A stretch of DNA of 64,000 bases, from positions 37,945,499 through 38,009,498 of the forward strand of contig NC_054084.1 in the NCBI RefSeq assembly GCF_017562075.2, read 5' to 3'. Positions 38,001 to 50,082 of this stretch are shown piece after piece (within the stretch, counting starts at the first letter, position 1; every line of letters begins with the position of its first letter). A program made the position numbers and the translations under genes. Source of the stretch: Anopheles merus. Taxonomy: Eukaryota; Arthropoda; Insecta; Diptera; Culicidae. The notes under the pieces are model-generated. The model was not told where the DNA came from and ran no database searches. It saw only the letters and a list, made by a program, of their open reading frames with translations.

Positions 38001-38567
38001 GCAAATCGGAAATGCTCGTAATGAAAAATCATCTCGTACGGTACCCTTGGAGTACTTCCGTTTTCCGATTAACCACATGCTACGGGGGTGAGTGAGCTTT
38101 CGCTCTTTTTGGGTTCGTTTATGTAGCAAACTAGTTACAAAAACGCTGATTCAATAACGGACCCGTATGTTGGGTGCTCGGAATCAGAAACTGCTTTTCC
38201 ACGCCTACGGGGCCCTGCCTTGAGATTGACCACACGCACAAGTTTGCAAATGCAAAGCGAAAGGAAGGAAAAGTGAAGTCAACGAGTGTTCGGTTCGCTT
38301 TCGGTGTCGGTTGAAACTAGTTATCAACATTTCTAACGCTCCTTCCACATACACAACACAAGGTTCTCTCCGTTAAATTATGCAAAAATTCTACCTCAGC
38401 ATGTATGCTTTTTTGTGTGAGAATACCAACACCACAGCAGCACAAAAATCACGGTAACCGGTCAAAGCTCTTAACGGGCCATGTAGAATTTGTGCAATCG
38501 GGCATCATCGTGCTTTAAATACAGGCAGACTCCAAGATAGTCCAATTTCCAGATAGGCACAACACGC
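35061..38567. other. Non-coding stretch
   Basis: No supported gene. Strong isolated 3' splice-like sites are at 35460 (CATTTCAG) and 36177 (GTTACAG), with no usable exon behind them. A minus-strand donor (AAG|GTAAGC) is near 35187. Confidence 0.4.
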
Positions 38568-41500
38568 TCACACAATACCCAAGAACGACAACGACCTCCC
38601 AAAAAACCGGTTGATACCGAAACGCTTGTCCACCGTCCACCAGTGCGTCAATGCGCGCAGCATAGGTGTGGTTAGCAGTAGGCTTTGCCAGGTCGTGTTT
38701 TCTTCTGTTATTGGATTCGGTTGACCAGCTAGAACAAACTTATCTTCATCGTTGCCGAAACTGCATACGGTTAATGGGGCAAAACGCAGGGTCGTGGGAA
38801 CGTGCGGTAAAGCCATCGTCTGATAAGCGGACTCACATTTCCACAGCCCATTTGCAGAATCCATGAACTGTGCGATCAATGACATTGTCTCTCTGACGTT
38901 TCTGGCTAGCTTCTCGGCCCTTACGGGCGCATAAGCGGTTTGGTGCGATATGGATAACGCTCGTGGCTTTCGCCGGTGTTGTCGCAGCCGCTTTGGCCGT
39001 TGTTGGATGTCGTAGATCGTGCGAGCGTCTTTTGTGGAAGTCGCAGGAAGCATCAGGCAGAAAGCGGGGCGTCAGTGTGGCAGTAATTTACGACCTATTG
39101 GAATCACCCGGGAACTTCCCGGTCCGCCAACTTTGAGGCACTTGAAAACCGGCCCTCTCGAACGGTAGCGATTTGTTCGATTGGTTGACCTTTTTTCTGT
39201 AATTCTGAAACCTTTTCTTTCCCACCTGCATCCTCCGCTGCTAGTTTCGCTCATCTTTTTTTTGCCTGGTACCGGGCTGAACAAATCTGTGTCGCTAACA
39301 GCAGTACGAGGGCCCACGCTAGTTGGGACTGGAAAAGGTCTCATAAAAGTATGATTTATGCTAGTCCATTTCGATGCTTGAGTGCTTGCCCAAAAAAAAA
39401 AGAAAAAAGAAAAATTGCGTTCCAGGGGGTGGCGATCGAGATAAAGTTGCAAGTGAATCCATTTGCCACGGATACGGAACAGTTTTAGAAACTTCCGTAT
39501 CAGCTTCACTTTTTTATGATATTTCACTTACCTGCAAATGTATGTTAAACCCACAAAAAGGGTGGGCTTTCCGATTGTAAGCTCCAATCTCGATTCATCC
39601 GGTGTGAACTTTTTGCTGGAAAGTTTTTCGGACATAAGTAGCGAGTGAATTGTTAACCTACTTTGGCAATTCTGGAATATTAAGTACAAAACTAATGCTA
39701 AAACTACCTGAGCGGTGGTGATCTGCTTTGCTTTCGAGTTTTTGTTTTGGATAAACACTACCGAAAGGTTTCGTAAAACCTCTATCCTAACATTTTGTAG
39801 GCATGTTTTTAAACATCCATATAATGAAAGATTAATAACAATGTGTTGAGTAAGAGTATTTTTTGCATTTCATCTTAATTTTATGAGTTCATGACTAGCA
39901 AATATTATTGCACGACAAGCTGAACGATAACAAGCTTTATGTCCATATTTAATTGATTGACTGCGACCAAAATTATGGCGTATCGATCAAGTACCCGCAC
40001 TGACCGTTTGTTATCTTTTTCTGTTCTGTTTATGCTTGTATTTCCATAGCAAATTAATGTGTTTGCTTCATTTATGAAAATCAACCCATCGTTGCTTCGC
40101 CATTGGTTGGAATTTGTTTTCAGAGTAAATGCGACACACTAATGAGTTGTTTTTGTTGTATTTTTTTAAATGAAGTGGTTTGCATCTCATAATGAAGAAA
40201 AATAATAATAAAAAAGATTGAATGGTTGTTTACAAGTGTTAATTCGCTACGCATTTTAATTTGTAGTCAAATGGCTATACAGTCGCCTTACAACATTGTA
40301 TGAATGTGTTATCATATTTTGAGAAATTTAACAAAGGAATCTATCGTCATAATTAATTAAAACTTATCCAAATTTGACTTTGTATCTGAATGAACGTTAT
40401 AAGTTCAATTCGTGTACATAACTTTTATTGTTTTTCCGTAAAAGTTTTTACTTAATTTTTACTAAATATACTTTTTTTCAATCAAAACGAAATTGTTCCG
40501 CAATGTTCCTGTCAATCGTATTACGCTTTGATTTATCAGTCTTTAAGGTTCAAACTACAACATCTTAAAAGCAAACCTTATCTTAAGGAATATAATATCT
40601 TTACGATAATTACCACTATCTGCAATCGTGCCATTCTGCCGGTCGTTGACTCGACTAACGACGCGATCAAATTTAGCAGTGGGCACGATCAATGCGCAAC
40701 GATTCACGTTTACATTTTGTCTTGATGGTTTTTTAAAAGATCACGTTTTGCCGCCCTGCGCTCTCGTTGGGGAAGCCATTCTCACTAGAACCCTCTGCTC
40801 GCGGCGATTGGGTACGCATCGCTATGCGGCAGCTGTACGGACAACCTTCAAATCCTGTCGATCTCGAACTCCATGCGACCAATAAAAACGACGATGAAAC
40901 GTTTGTAATAACATGAGCCCAACACAATTATTGTGTCCTTCTGTATAAAATAAGCTGTCTGTTGTGCAGCACGCATCGTTTCACTTAGCGCACATCAACT
41001 GCCAGAGTGTGATCAGTTGGATGAGCGCAACCAGCGCTAGCGCGGACAACCTGTTTGGACATTACGGCCATTGGATAACCTTTCGCTTCCCATCTCGTTA
41101 CTTGGATTAATTTGCCCGCCCCGGTCCCGGACCGGTGTCCATGCGGGTTTTATTGCGAAACACAGTAGATGTAAGAATTTTCAAGCAACATATTATTCGT
41201 CACCATTCAGGTTGTGTGCGGCGCGCATCTTCTTCTGCAGAACGGTTCAATAAACGCAATTGCGAAAAGAATGAGCAGAATGTGCTGTATGTTTCCGTCC
41301 ATACCGTAACAGCAGCGGGGTAAAAAGTTACAGAAATAGATACGCTCTAGAATGAAGGCAAGAAAAGGCCTGTGATTCCATATCGAGACAGTCGTTCCAA
41401 AGGGAGATGACCGATCAGGCAGGGTTTGGTTCTGATCCCTATCCATTTCATGTACTTCTTTGGTGTAAGTGCTGTTATTATTTCTCTTGTTTTGTTTGTC

Positions 41501-41700
41501 ACAAATTACCTACTATTTACGACCATCAACAATCAACAAGGTAGTAAACTGTTTATCAGTTGGAAAAGTTGCGATTTGCATCATCTTTAACCATTACCAA
41601 CCGAATAATTTTGTCATGATTTTATAAGCTCCGTGATAATTAAACTTCATAATAAAGGTAACGTTGTTGCAAAGCATTCCTTTTTACCCTAACTTATTGA
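38568..41700. other. Mostly non-coding, with an unassigned minus-strand ORF
   Basis: A 161-codon minus-strand frame (39053 down to 38568) starts with a true ATG and has mixed natural-looking composition. It shows no domain, no signal peptide and no obvious codon bias, so I do not call it a gene. A minus-strand CAG|GTAAGT composite lies at about 39532. The remainder to 41700 is AT-rich with nothing recognisable. Confidence 0.35.
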
Positions 41701-44700
41701 CTCCCAAAACATAATCATGAAAATAATTATACCTTTTACAAAAAACCTCATCTCATCTCTAGGGGATTCAACGCAACGCAATTTTCCTTCTATTCTGTTC
41801 CTTAGCCCCGACACAAGTGTATCACACCACCGCGCGAAAGCGTATTCCTTTTTTGTCCCAAAGCCAGCATCGTTAGTGGTTGTTCGTTCCCTTTTCGTTT
41901 GGGTTATGGTTTGCTCTAATGAGCATTGTCTCCTCCCGTCCAGCCACGATCGGTCTACCTTTGCTCTACCCGCAAAAGGGACACTACCATAACCGTCTTT
42001 TACAAGCATTTTGTGTGTGTGTTTTGTTTGATCCCGTAAGAACTCGTTCTACGGATGTTCTTGTTCTGCTATCAGCTTTACTCGAGTCGTGCGTCGAGCT
42101 ACCTTTTTTTCCCGGCCAAGGGCATCCGGATGATACGTACCGGTTAAAAACGGACTTCACGTTAAGTGTCTGCGGTGGTGGGGCGCACTGTTGCTGCTGC
42201 TGATCGCCTTAAGTTTGCGAAAAGAAACGGCTAAAAAACAACATTGAAAATCACAGCTGTCTTATCGACAAACCACGCACTTCAGTTGCATCATTAAATT
42301 CCTTTCTCTCTCGACGACCAGCATAAAAGCTGCTCCGTTAGCCGATGCTACTTCCTTCGGGTTAGCTGCTACAGTTTAAAACCAGTCGCAACGCAACCAT
42401 CAACCCTGTAGCCGGGATGAAAAGCTTTCGTACCTGTGAGAATTTTTTGTTCTGCTTTTCTTCTGCCTTGCCACCCTAGTTGCCATTTTAGTACTTTATT
42501 CAGCAAGAAAATTTTATTGCATTTAAGACATTTTCGCTTTCTTTTTTTTATGTGGAAAACGTCTCAAAAAGATAACCTAACACTCTGAACGTTCCCTTGG
42601 GTTCGTACCACTGTTAGTTAACCTTCTCACTGTCCGTCATATTTGCCCACCCCCCTCTTATTCTACATTTTTTTCGTGCTTGCACGTACGTTTAATATTA
42701 GTACGAATCTGAGATTGCACTGATTTAAGCGAATGAAGTGCCCGTGTGTTTCACCTTTTCGATGCTGTGATAGCCTTACGTTCACCGATTCATCACACAT
42801 AATTGACCTTCAAACGTGGTCGTTTTGTACTGTTGAAATCAAAATGTGTGTGAGTATATATGTGTGTGTGTGTGTTTGTGTCTTGGCGACCGGTTTAAAT
42901 CGGCCAATTTTTGGGCATGGTAAATGCAGTCTAATTGTTGCTGTTCCCGCTTTGAACCTGAACTTGTAACGATTTTACTGCCGCGTACGGCGCAACGTAT
43001 TTATTGGTTCCTCTCCTGGTTCCCATCGCCACAGTGCCGCTGTGGAGAGCTCTTACGGCATTTCCTGCGGCTTGAATTTCGAGACTGGTTGTTTGAATAA
43101 TTCTCCCTTTTTGATTTAACCGATCGTTACTTTTCGTTATACCCGTCCCATTTTAAAAGCTGCGACTGTAAAACAGCGACAAAAACAGGCGAAAGAAGTT
43201 GGATTTATTTCTCTCTTCGTTAGCGACGCCGAACGAAGAACCGTATGACAATGCATCTCTCGTTAATGTTCCGTCTCGGGAGGATTTCATAATCCTTTTT
43301 TTTACCCCGTCGACTTTTTGCGGTTCCGATAATGTGCCGCCGCCATTCTCTGCCGGAGAGAGGGAAACAAATTTTTATGCTGACTGCTTATTGTGCAAAT
43401 GGGACACATGCAAATTTATGTGGCGAAGCGTTGTGGTATGATATAAAAATTGAAAATGAAATAGAGCACACATTCGCGGCACAGAATTCCTTCTTACAAA
43501 AGCTTGTGCTGGTAATACGCCCGACGTGTTGGAAGATGTTGAAAAACTCGCACTCGATGTGTCGTTAGCTGGTAATGATAATAAGTATGGTTTTCCTTTA
43601 GCTAGAGAGAAAAATCGATTGATACGTTTCACATACGGTACCATACTAAACAGATTTTCAAAAAGCATCTCTAGCGAATCTGTCTCAGAATATTTGTGCG
43701 TGTGTGTGGCGATCTGAATTGTTAAGATGTAAATATATTGCTACAATTTCCGTGTGTGTTTGTTGATGTATCGTTCGCGTAAATGTTTGCTCGGGTATCG
43801 GCACTTTGACATTCCCACAGCTAAGCAGAATGGAAACGTCGTTTGCATGCATTAACCAATTTTCTTACTCGAAGGCTCCATGATGGTCGTAGAATTGAAT
43901 GTTGTCAAGTAACGTACTTTTCTAGATTGAACGAAAATAAAACTTCGCTTACATCACTGCTTAAGAGGGATACACCGTACCCAACAGGATCTTCTGCTTG
44001 CTGCAATGTCTGATTTCCTCAGATGGTAAAGTGAACTTTCTAATCACCGTTCACGGTCGGCTACACGCTGCAAACCATTTTAATAGCTTCTGGTAAAGTG
44101 AAGAAGCATTTTAATAACGGTCCATTATCAACGTCTCGCTGGGATTGCTAGGATGTTGCTTTCAATTGGCTGTCAAAATACGCTCGCGTCACCGACATAT
44201 CAACAGCAACGTCTACGACGATTCACAGCCAACGTATGCGCAAGCGAAAGCGGACGTGGGTGAACATAAAAATTCAAAACGATTCTTTTGGGTACTGTTT
44301 TTTTCTTTTTTTTATGGCTCTAGTGGGCCTTTCGTACTGCCGTTGGTAATTGTTGGTACTGTAGAATAGGAGAGACCTTTGGCAATCGCAAGGCTATGCG
44401 CATATTTTTTATGCTATTCTTAAAGCATCTCTGTCATTTGGAATATTTCACCACTTTGTTGCTTTTTTATGTAAGCTATCATATGTTTTGTCTTTAATGA
44501 TGATAAGTGCGTTATACATGAAAAGGCTATTCTTCAGGAAATAAAAGTCGCAATTAAACCTGTCATTAAATTATTGTCCAATTGGTCAGAGATGTTGAGA
44601 CTCGTATTTTTATGTACCCCTTGGTAATGCATAAAATAATCCCTAATTTTAAAAAGCTGCGAAAAACATGTTTGCTGTACTTTTATCTCAAACCTAACTA

Positions 44701-46809
44701 CCCTGTTTTACAGTAGATTTTCTAAAGCAGATATCTTTCGTTTGATTTATTCGTAATACGTTTGCCGTCTTGCAGATGCCTTCGCGTGCTGCTATAGAAT
44801 TTTCATTTTGTCTGCAATTAAATCATAAAAGAGTGTTTTATGAGAACGATAAATTGGAACCCATTACAGCGGCTTCTTGTTGACTGTTTTTATGAAGCAA
44901 TTATCCATAGACGTTCCAATGATTCCTCAGGGCGACGGTACATTCACTTACACAGATTATACGAACAGCGTAAAACATCGACTTTATTACCATTTCCATC
45001 CATAACCATTACCATCGATAAAATCCATGTTCGTGATGTTGCTTTTGATCATAAGCTTTCATTTTTCTGATTAAATAGCTGTTGCACTGTTAATTAATAG
45101 TTTTCTTCTCAATCATAAATAAATGTTGCAAATAAATTTGTTGTGCTGCGTATATTGAAATCCATAAGGTTTTTCTTAGTTTTTTTATCCCCTTAAAATT
45201 GCTTTATTTAGCTCATTTTATGAAAAAAGCATAACAAAGCAAGGCAATTCTTGAAACATACAATGTTTCCTTCTAACTGTTCAGTGTGTTGCTTATCTTT
45301 CCTCTTGGCCGAGAGTCATAATCATTATCCAATTGCCCCATTACTATCATCTGCGCTAAGGGAGAGTTTCCCAAACGAGCTTTATATTTGCTCTGATTCA
45401 AGCTCGTTACATCGTGATTCTTATGACCATCCAAACAGTGCAACTGCTTGCTCCCGGCAGGGTAGTGAACGATAGGTTTCAAATCATTCCGAGATCGTTC
45501 AATAAAATGTTACGATTCTGACGGTTGCCCTCCCCCGATTGAGTGCTTAATCGACAGGGTAGAGAAATGATGTTCTTTACTTCCGTTCCCACCCACCATG
45601 AGCCCGAGAAGCGTTCGGATAAATGAAATGAGATTTTAAAAGTTAACGATTATATGGAATAAATTGCGCAACATGTTGCATGATCATAGAAGCCACAACT
45701 CTTCTGTTCGTAGGGTACGTACGAATGGCCGAAGGGTGTCGTATGTTTCAACAGTCAAATTATCGTTTAGCTGAAATGCTCTAAAAATGCTCAAATTTTA
45801 GTTAGGTAGTTTTGAGACGCTTTTAATTCAAGAAATGAACGAACTTCGAACTTTGCTGCAAATCCACAACATAAGTGAATGACGATCAAAAGTGAAACAA
45901 TTCAATACAGTAAGAAAAGAAATACCTGATAAAGTTACGTATCCTTTTTCGTATCCAGCTGAAATAAAAAAGGTGAAACGACAGCATCAGCATGAAATAT
46001 TTTATCTACACCGAAATGATGCCTTACAGCATACTATTCTTAGCATGATATCATAGACTTATTTTGCTATGCTATTCTTGCAGTGTATAAAAAAGTGGAA
46101 AAGATTCCCTACAAATGGGTAGAGCCTGAAAATAGCAAACTACCCTTCCTAATAGGGTTGCGACGAGAGTTTCACAGTGCCGATACCACACATGGGCTCA
46201 TAAATCAGAAAAATATATTTAATACAATTTATCTTGATATCTGTTCCACGATAGGCCGCCAGCAAAGGGCCATCTCTCCGCACAACGGTGTAGTAGTTCG
46301 AAGGTTTTTCGGTTGAAAATCGTAACGGAACAAAATCCTTTCCCGTCTCGCTGTAAAGATAAATGTAATATTTTTAAGGGTATCGTTTGGTTATTACGGG
46401 GTCGATCCGTTTCGCACCTTTTGTGCGTGTGATCGTGTCTGATTGAACGGATATCATATGTCATGGCATAGTAAATCCCATTTATATATATACCTAGCTT
46501 TATGAAATGCATAGAAGCAAGTTAAGTTTATCAAAACTTCTGTTTCAACGTTATAGAAAATTATTTAAGTTGCTTTGAATTTTCAACCGAAATCAATATC
46601 GTTTTGTTCTCATTTTCACTCATCCATAATCCAATAATATGCTTTCATTCTATGATTTAGCCAAGGACGTAAAACTCAAAAGTATTTAACAATGTGTATG
46701 GTATCACTTTAGTTTATAAAACATATATCTATAAACATTTTGGCTTCATTGCATAAAAAATGTTCTCACTTGTGAATAACAGTAAAGTATTCAATAAAAT
46801 AATTTGTAA
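41701..46809. other. Non-coding stretch, T- and GT-rich
   Basis: Several T- and GT-rich blocks (41700-42500, 42700-43440) keep many frames open without any protein-like content. A TG run is at 42844-42880. No gene is supported. Confidence 0.4.
42844..42880. repeat. (TG)n microsatellite with TATA interruption
   Basis: TG run broken by AGTATATA. Confidence 0.85.
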
Positions 46810-47347
46810 TACAATGCAATCTCTCTAAGGTTAACCTTCAAGAGACCGTCAGTTTAGAGAGATATTCATGTAGAGGAAAACTAATGAAGTTGTTGTTATG
46901 AACTATCCAACAAATCACGGAGGAAAAATATAATATACACACAAAAATGGTACTACAAATGATTCACTTCCAGGCTAAGCAGATGTCAACAAAACACACA
47001 TTGCTGCTGTGTCATTTCATACGCCTCATAAACATTACCAAGGTAAATATAAAATGTTGCTAGACAAAAATCAAATTGGTTTGAATTTGGTCTGCAACAA
47101 AGTTGCGCTAGCTGTCAAATTCATACAGTTTGTCAGAAACAATGTGGCGCGCAACAAGATTAGACCAATGCCTTAGAGAATTTCGGCTTACAATTCGCAT
47201 ATGCAGCTTGAAAGATATTCGGCTTAGGGAGACACTCATCTTGAAGAGAATTAAAATGTATGGCATATGACGGGACCGAGAAAATGATCATCTTAAAGAA
47301 ACAATTCATCTTGAAGAGAATACATCTTAGAGAGAGATTTCACTGTA
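46810..47347. mobile_element. Pogo-like MITE (non-autonomous DNA transposon)
   Basis: The left end CAATGCAATCTCTCTAAGG (from 46812) and the complement of the right end, CAGTGAAATCTCTCTCTAAG (ending 47345), form a degenerate terminal inverted repeat of about 20 nt. TA dinucleotides flank it at 46810-46811 and 47346-47347, the target duplication of Tc1/mariner/pogo elements, which often begin CAGT. Inside the right end the block TCATCTTGAAGAGAA occurs at 47236-47250 and 47306-47320, with a variant at 47288-47300. TTCGGCTTA occurs twice (47182-47190 and 47217-47225). There is no transposase ORF in the 534 bp, so it would depend on a transposase supplied elsewhere. The ends have diverged, so it is old. 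Confidence 0.55.
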
Positions 47348-48520
47348 TTAGTAATCAGTTATTAGTTAAAAAAAAATTTAACGTTGTGAAATCATTCAAT
47401 TTCTTATTGCTTCTATTGCTTTTGTATATAGCCGTGTTGTAAGAGTAGATGATTTCAATGCCATAGGTACATCTCCGTGTCTCGCGTCCGGACATCGTCA
47501 TCGAACGATCAGGCGCTACATTATGACCTGCATGTTATTGTCAGCCGACCGTTTTCTTTCAAGTTTAAAACTGGTGCTGTTCTCATTCTATAATCCATCG
47601 CTCGTACCGGCTGCTCTAACGCAATGTGGTCAAACCACCGCTGTGTAGTAAACCACCATGCTGCTCCATTCAAAATTCGGTCAAAGTTTTTGTTCGTTTA
47701 ACTCAAATTTTATCTGGTGTGTGTGTGTGTTATTCCTTTTTTTTTGGCTTTCATCTCTGCCCTTGCAAGTTAGCCCCTAGTTTGTGTGTTTGTATGTGAG
47801 TTTTTTTTTTCGAACTCAGGGACTGCATTAGCGTCCCGGGGCTTGTGTGAAAGACAAGACCCCACCGAGCTCGTGGTCCCGTTTAGAAACAGCTAAAAAT
47901 AAACAGCCCGGCGCAACCTACACGCGGCCGGTTTGCGGTTGTCGAAACGGACACGGCCGATTGCGTGAATGGTTTCCTGTTTGGGCCGCTCCCCACCCTG
48001 GTGGTGTACCTTTTTTCCACTGTTGTCTAATGGTTCTGTCAGCTTTTGTGTCTCGCTTGCCGGTATTGTTTAAACATTCTTTGCGTTTCCCTGAATTTTC
48101 ATTTCCCCGCGCCGTGGCCGTACTTTTTTTTTGTTATAGATTTATTTGGGACTGTGTGTGCGTGTTTTTTGTTTCAGCTCCTCTATTCAACAGACGATTT
48201 GCAGTCTTACATACAACTTCCCACCCGAATCGTTTGTTTTATTTTCGATCTTCCGCTCTTGGGGCGTTTTGTTGAAGTTTGAAAATTAATTACACCCATG
48301 GATTCAGAAATGTGTTGGTCCATGTTCATGAATTCCTGACTGCCGAAGGCTCATTAGGAAAGTAAAATAAACACGTGCAGCAGTAAACTGCCATCTATTG
48401 TTGTGTTAAAAAGTTCTAGGACACTGCCTAGAAAAATATGTGCCGTTGATCATTAGACTTACGTGATACCAGTTTGTAAAGTATCATTACTGTAAAATTT
48501 AGTAATGTTAAAGTATCAAA
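47348..48520. other. Non-coding stretch
   Basis: T-rich, with a (TG)n run at 47716-47731. A 142-codon + strand frame at 47847-48275 shows no family and reflects stop-poor composition. Confidence 0.45.
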
Positions 48521-48599
48521 CTAATAATATGTTTTACTTTTTCTTTCAATTTCAGGTGAGCAAATGTGTTCTCTACACAAAATCCAACCATTTGACATG
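48521..48599 (+). other. Candidate recursive splice site 3 with 44-nt RS-exon
   Basis: CTAAT (48521-48525) is followed by a near-pure pyrimidine tract (48530-48553) and TTTCAG ending at 48555. A strong 5' site, GTGAGC, begins directly at 48556. A second donor, ATG|GTAATG, begins at 48600 and bounds a 44-nt segment (48556-48599). Branchpoint distance and tract quality are the best of the three composites. Frame 0 of the segment is open and is the frame reached through the two upstream segments. The same alternatives apply: RS-exon, cassette micro-exon or chance. Confidence 0.5.
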
Positions 48600-48704
48600 G
48601 TAATGTGTGTAAGGAGCTCAGGTTTGTTTCGGTTTATTATAGATCTGGTTTGAAATATGTCTTCAAATAATTTACATTACTTAAATTTTTCTCAATTTAG
48701 TTTA

Positions 48705-48749
48705 GTGTTTAGTGTTACAACTAAACACTTTAGTAAACACTAAACACAC
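48705..48749. repeat. Imperfect inverted repeat of TTTAGTGTTT type
   Basis: GTGTTTAGTGTT near 48706-48717 is the complement of AACACTAAACAC near 48737-48748, with further AAACACT copies in the loop. It forms a 12-bp stem. Confidence 0.7.
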
Positions 48750-48850
48750 TAGCAATTACTACATTCTAATCTTACATCGCTTTTTAAAAACCTGTATAAA
48801 GAGATTTATGTTTCCAAATGCAATCATAAACGCGGCAACACAATAACAAT

Positions 48851-49083
48851 CATTTCACGCACTTCTTCTTCTTCTTCTTTGGCACTACAACCGCTGTCGG
48901 TCAAGGCCTGCTTGAACCCACTAGTGAAGTGAGCTTGGCTTTCAGTGACTTTTTGTTACCATAGCAGGATAGTCAGTCCTACGTATGGGGGCACGATCTA
49001 TTCGAGGCTTGAACCCATGACGGGCGTGTTGTTACGTCGTACGAGTTGACGACTGTACCACCAGACCGGCCCCATTTCACGCA
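48851..49083 (-). mobile_element. tRNA-derived SINE (SINE200-like), copy 2
   Basis: Same family and orientation as the copy at 19.56 kb. The element spans 48862-49072 (211 nt) with the GAAGAAG-type tail on the left. On the minus strand the A box is the complement of 49050-49060. The B box is the complement of 49005-49015. An exact 11-bp target-site duplication, CATTTCACGCA, occupies 48851-48861 and 49073-49083, directly abutting the element. Intact duplications and strong similarity to copy 1 suggest a fairly recent insertion. Confidence 0.9.
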
Positions 49084-50030
49084 TTACTTTGTACAAAAAA
49101 AACTTTAACCAGTAGAATAGAAAGGTATTCAGATCAAAACACTTATTCTGCTCTGTTCAATTTGACGCTCACCATTTATTGTTGCACATTTTTCATCACT
49201 TCAATGTAACGCCCGTTACTCAATGTTACTAACCCGTGTGACTTTATCGCATCTTTTGTCATTTTGCGGCGGCACATTTTTCTTCCGTTGGACTGTGAAT
49301 GCATCTAGTTTATGGTTCGCTAGGTGCGGCTGCTTAAAATTGTTTCGCCGTATTCCATCGGTGCGTTAAAATATGGACCCTTCCCAATGATGTAGATCCA
49401 CCTATGATAACTCCGATGAAGTGGTGCTCTCCTTTTGCGTTCGCTTTCTTGCGTCGACACACTATCCTTAATCCGTCCAGCAGCGTGGGACGAACAGTGG
49501 GGCTAGGTAAAGGGTTGGGTACACTCCACTCAACCGTCCGATGGTTTCTAATATTTTACGTGATAAGGCAGAATGAAAACGGCTTTGCATATTTCATTTT
49601 GCTGCTGCCGCCGCCATCCTGTCACGCTTGCTCCCGTGCTGCCGCTTGTAGACGTTTTCGCCGCCAAGGCCGTGGATGTGAAAGCAGTCTGCCTTTCCTA
49701 CGGTAACAGTGTAACTAGCAATGGTGGCATTAAAGTTCGGTGGAATCGTTTTGGCGGGTGTTGATGCGCAAATGCTAGATCGATGTGCAACCACCACCAT
49801 CGTGCTGATGTTGTTCCGTGGAAGAGGTTTACCTCAAAAGCCATCACAGAAATGTTGCTGCTATGTTGCAACCGAACCAGCAAGCAAGTACTGTTATGTA
49901 TATAAGTATACCTCGTCGATGCTTACAGCCGAGAAGAATGACTCGAAGGTGAACGGAAAGGTATTTCAGAGGTAGAAAAAGCGGAAAGGTGCACATGAGC
50001 CAGAAGCATGACATCCTTAAAGTATTCGAC
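49084..50030. other. Non-coding stretch
   Basis: GC-richer from 49400 to 49900, with several open frames but no family. It may be the upstream region of the possible exon at 50031. Confidence 0.4.
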
Positions 50031-50082
50031 ATGCACGGTTGCCTTCGGTCGGTGGTGGTGCTGCTTCTGCTGCATGTTGCAG
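50031..50082 (+). CDS. Possible first coding exon (signal peptide)
   Basis: ATG at 50031 opens MHGCLRSVVVLLLLHVA, a textbook hydrophobic signal sequence. It runs into a strong GCAG|GTGAGC donor at 50083 in phase 1. A phase-1 intron right after the signal peptide is common in secreted and Ig-type membrane proteins. I found no convincing next exon before 57 kb, so it would need a long first intron and a partner beyond or nested around the pseudouridine synthase gene. A chance GTG/CTG-rich stretch is the main alternative. Confidence 0.25.

Noticed and set aside
45920..45975. Possible 33-nt minus-strand micro-exon (TTTCAG to CAG|GTATTT)
   Set aside because: The acceptor is good but the donor is weak, and there is no neighbouring exon or frame to join.
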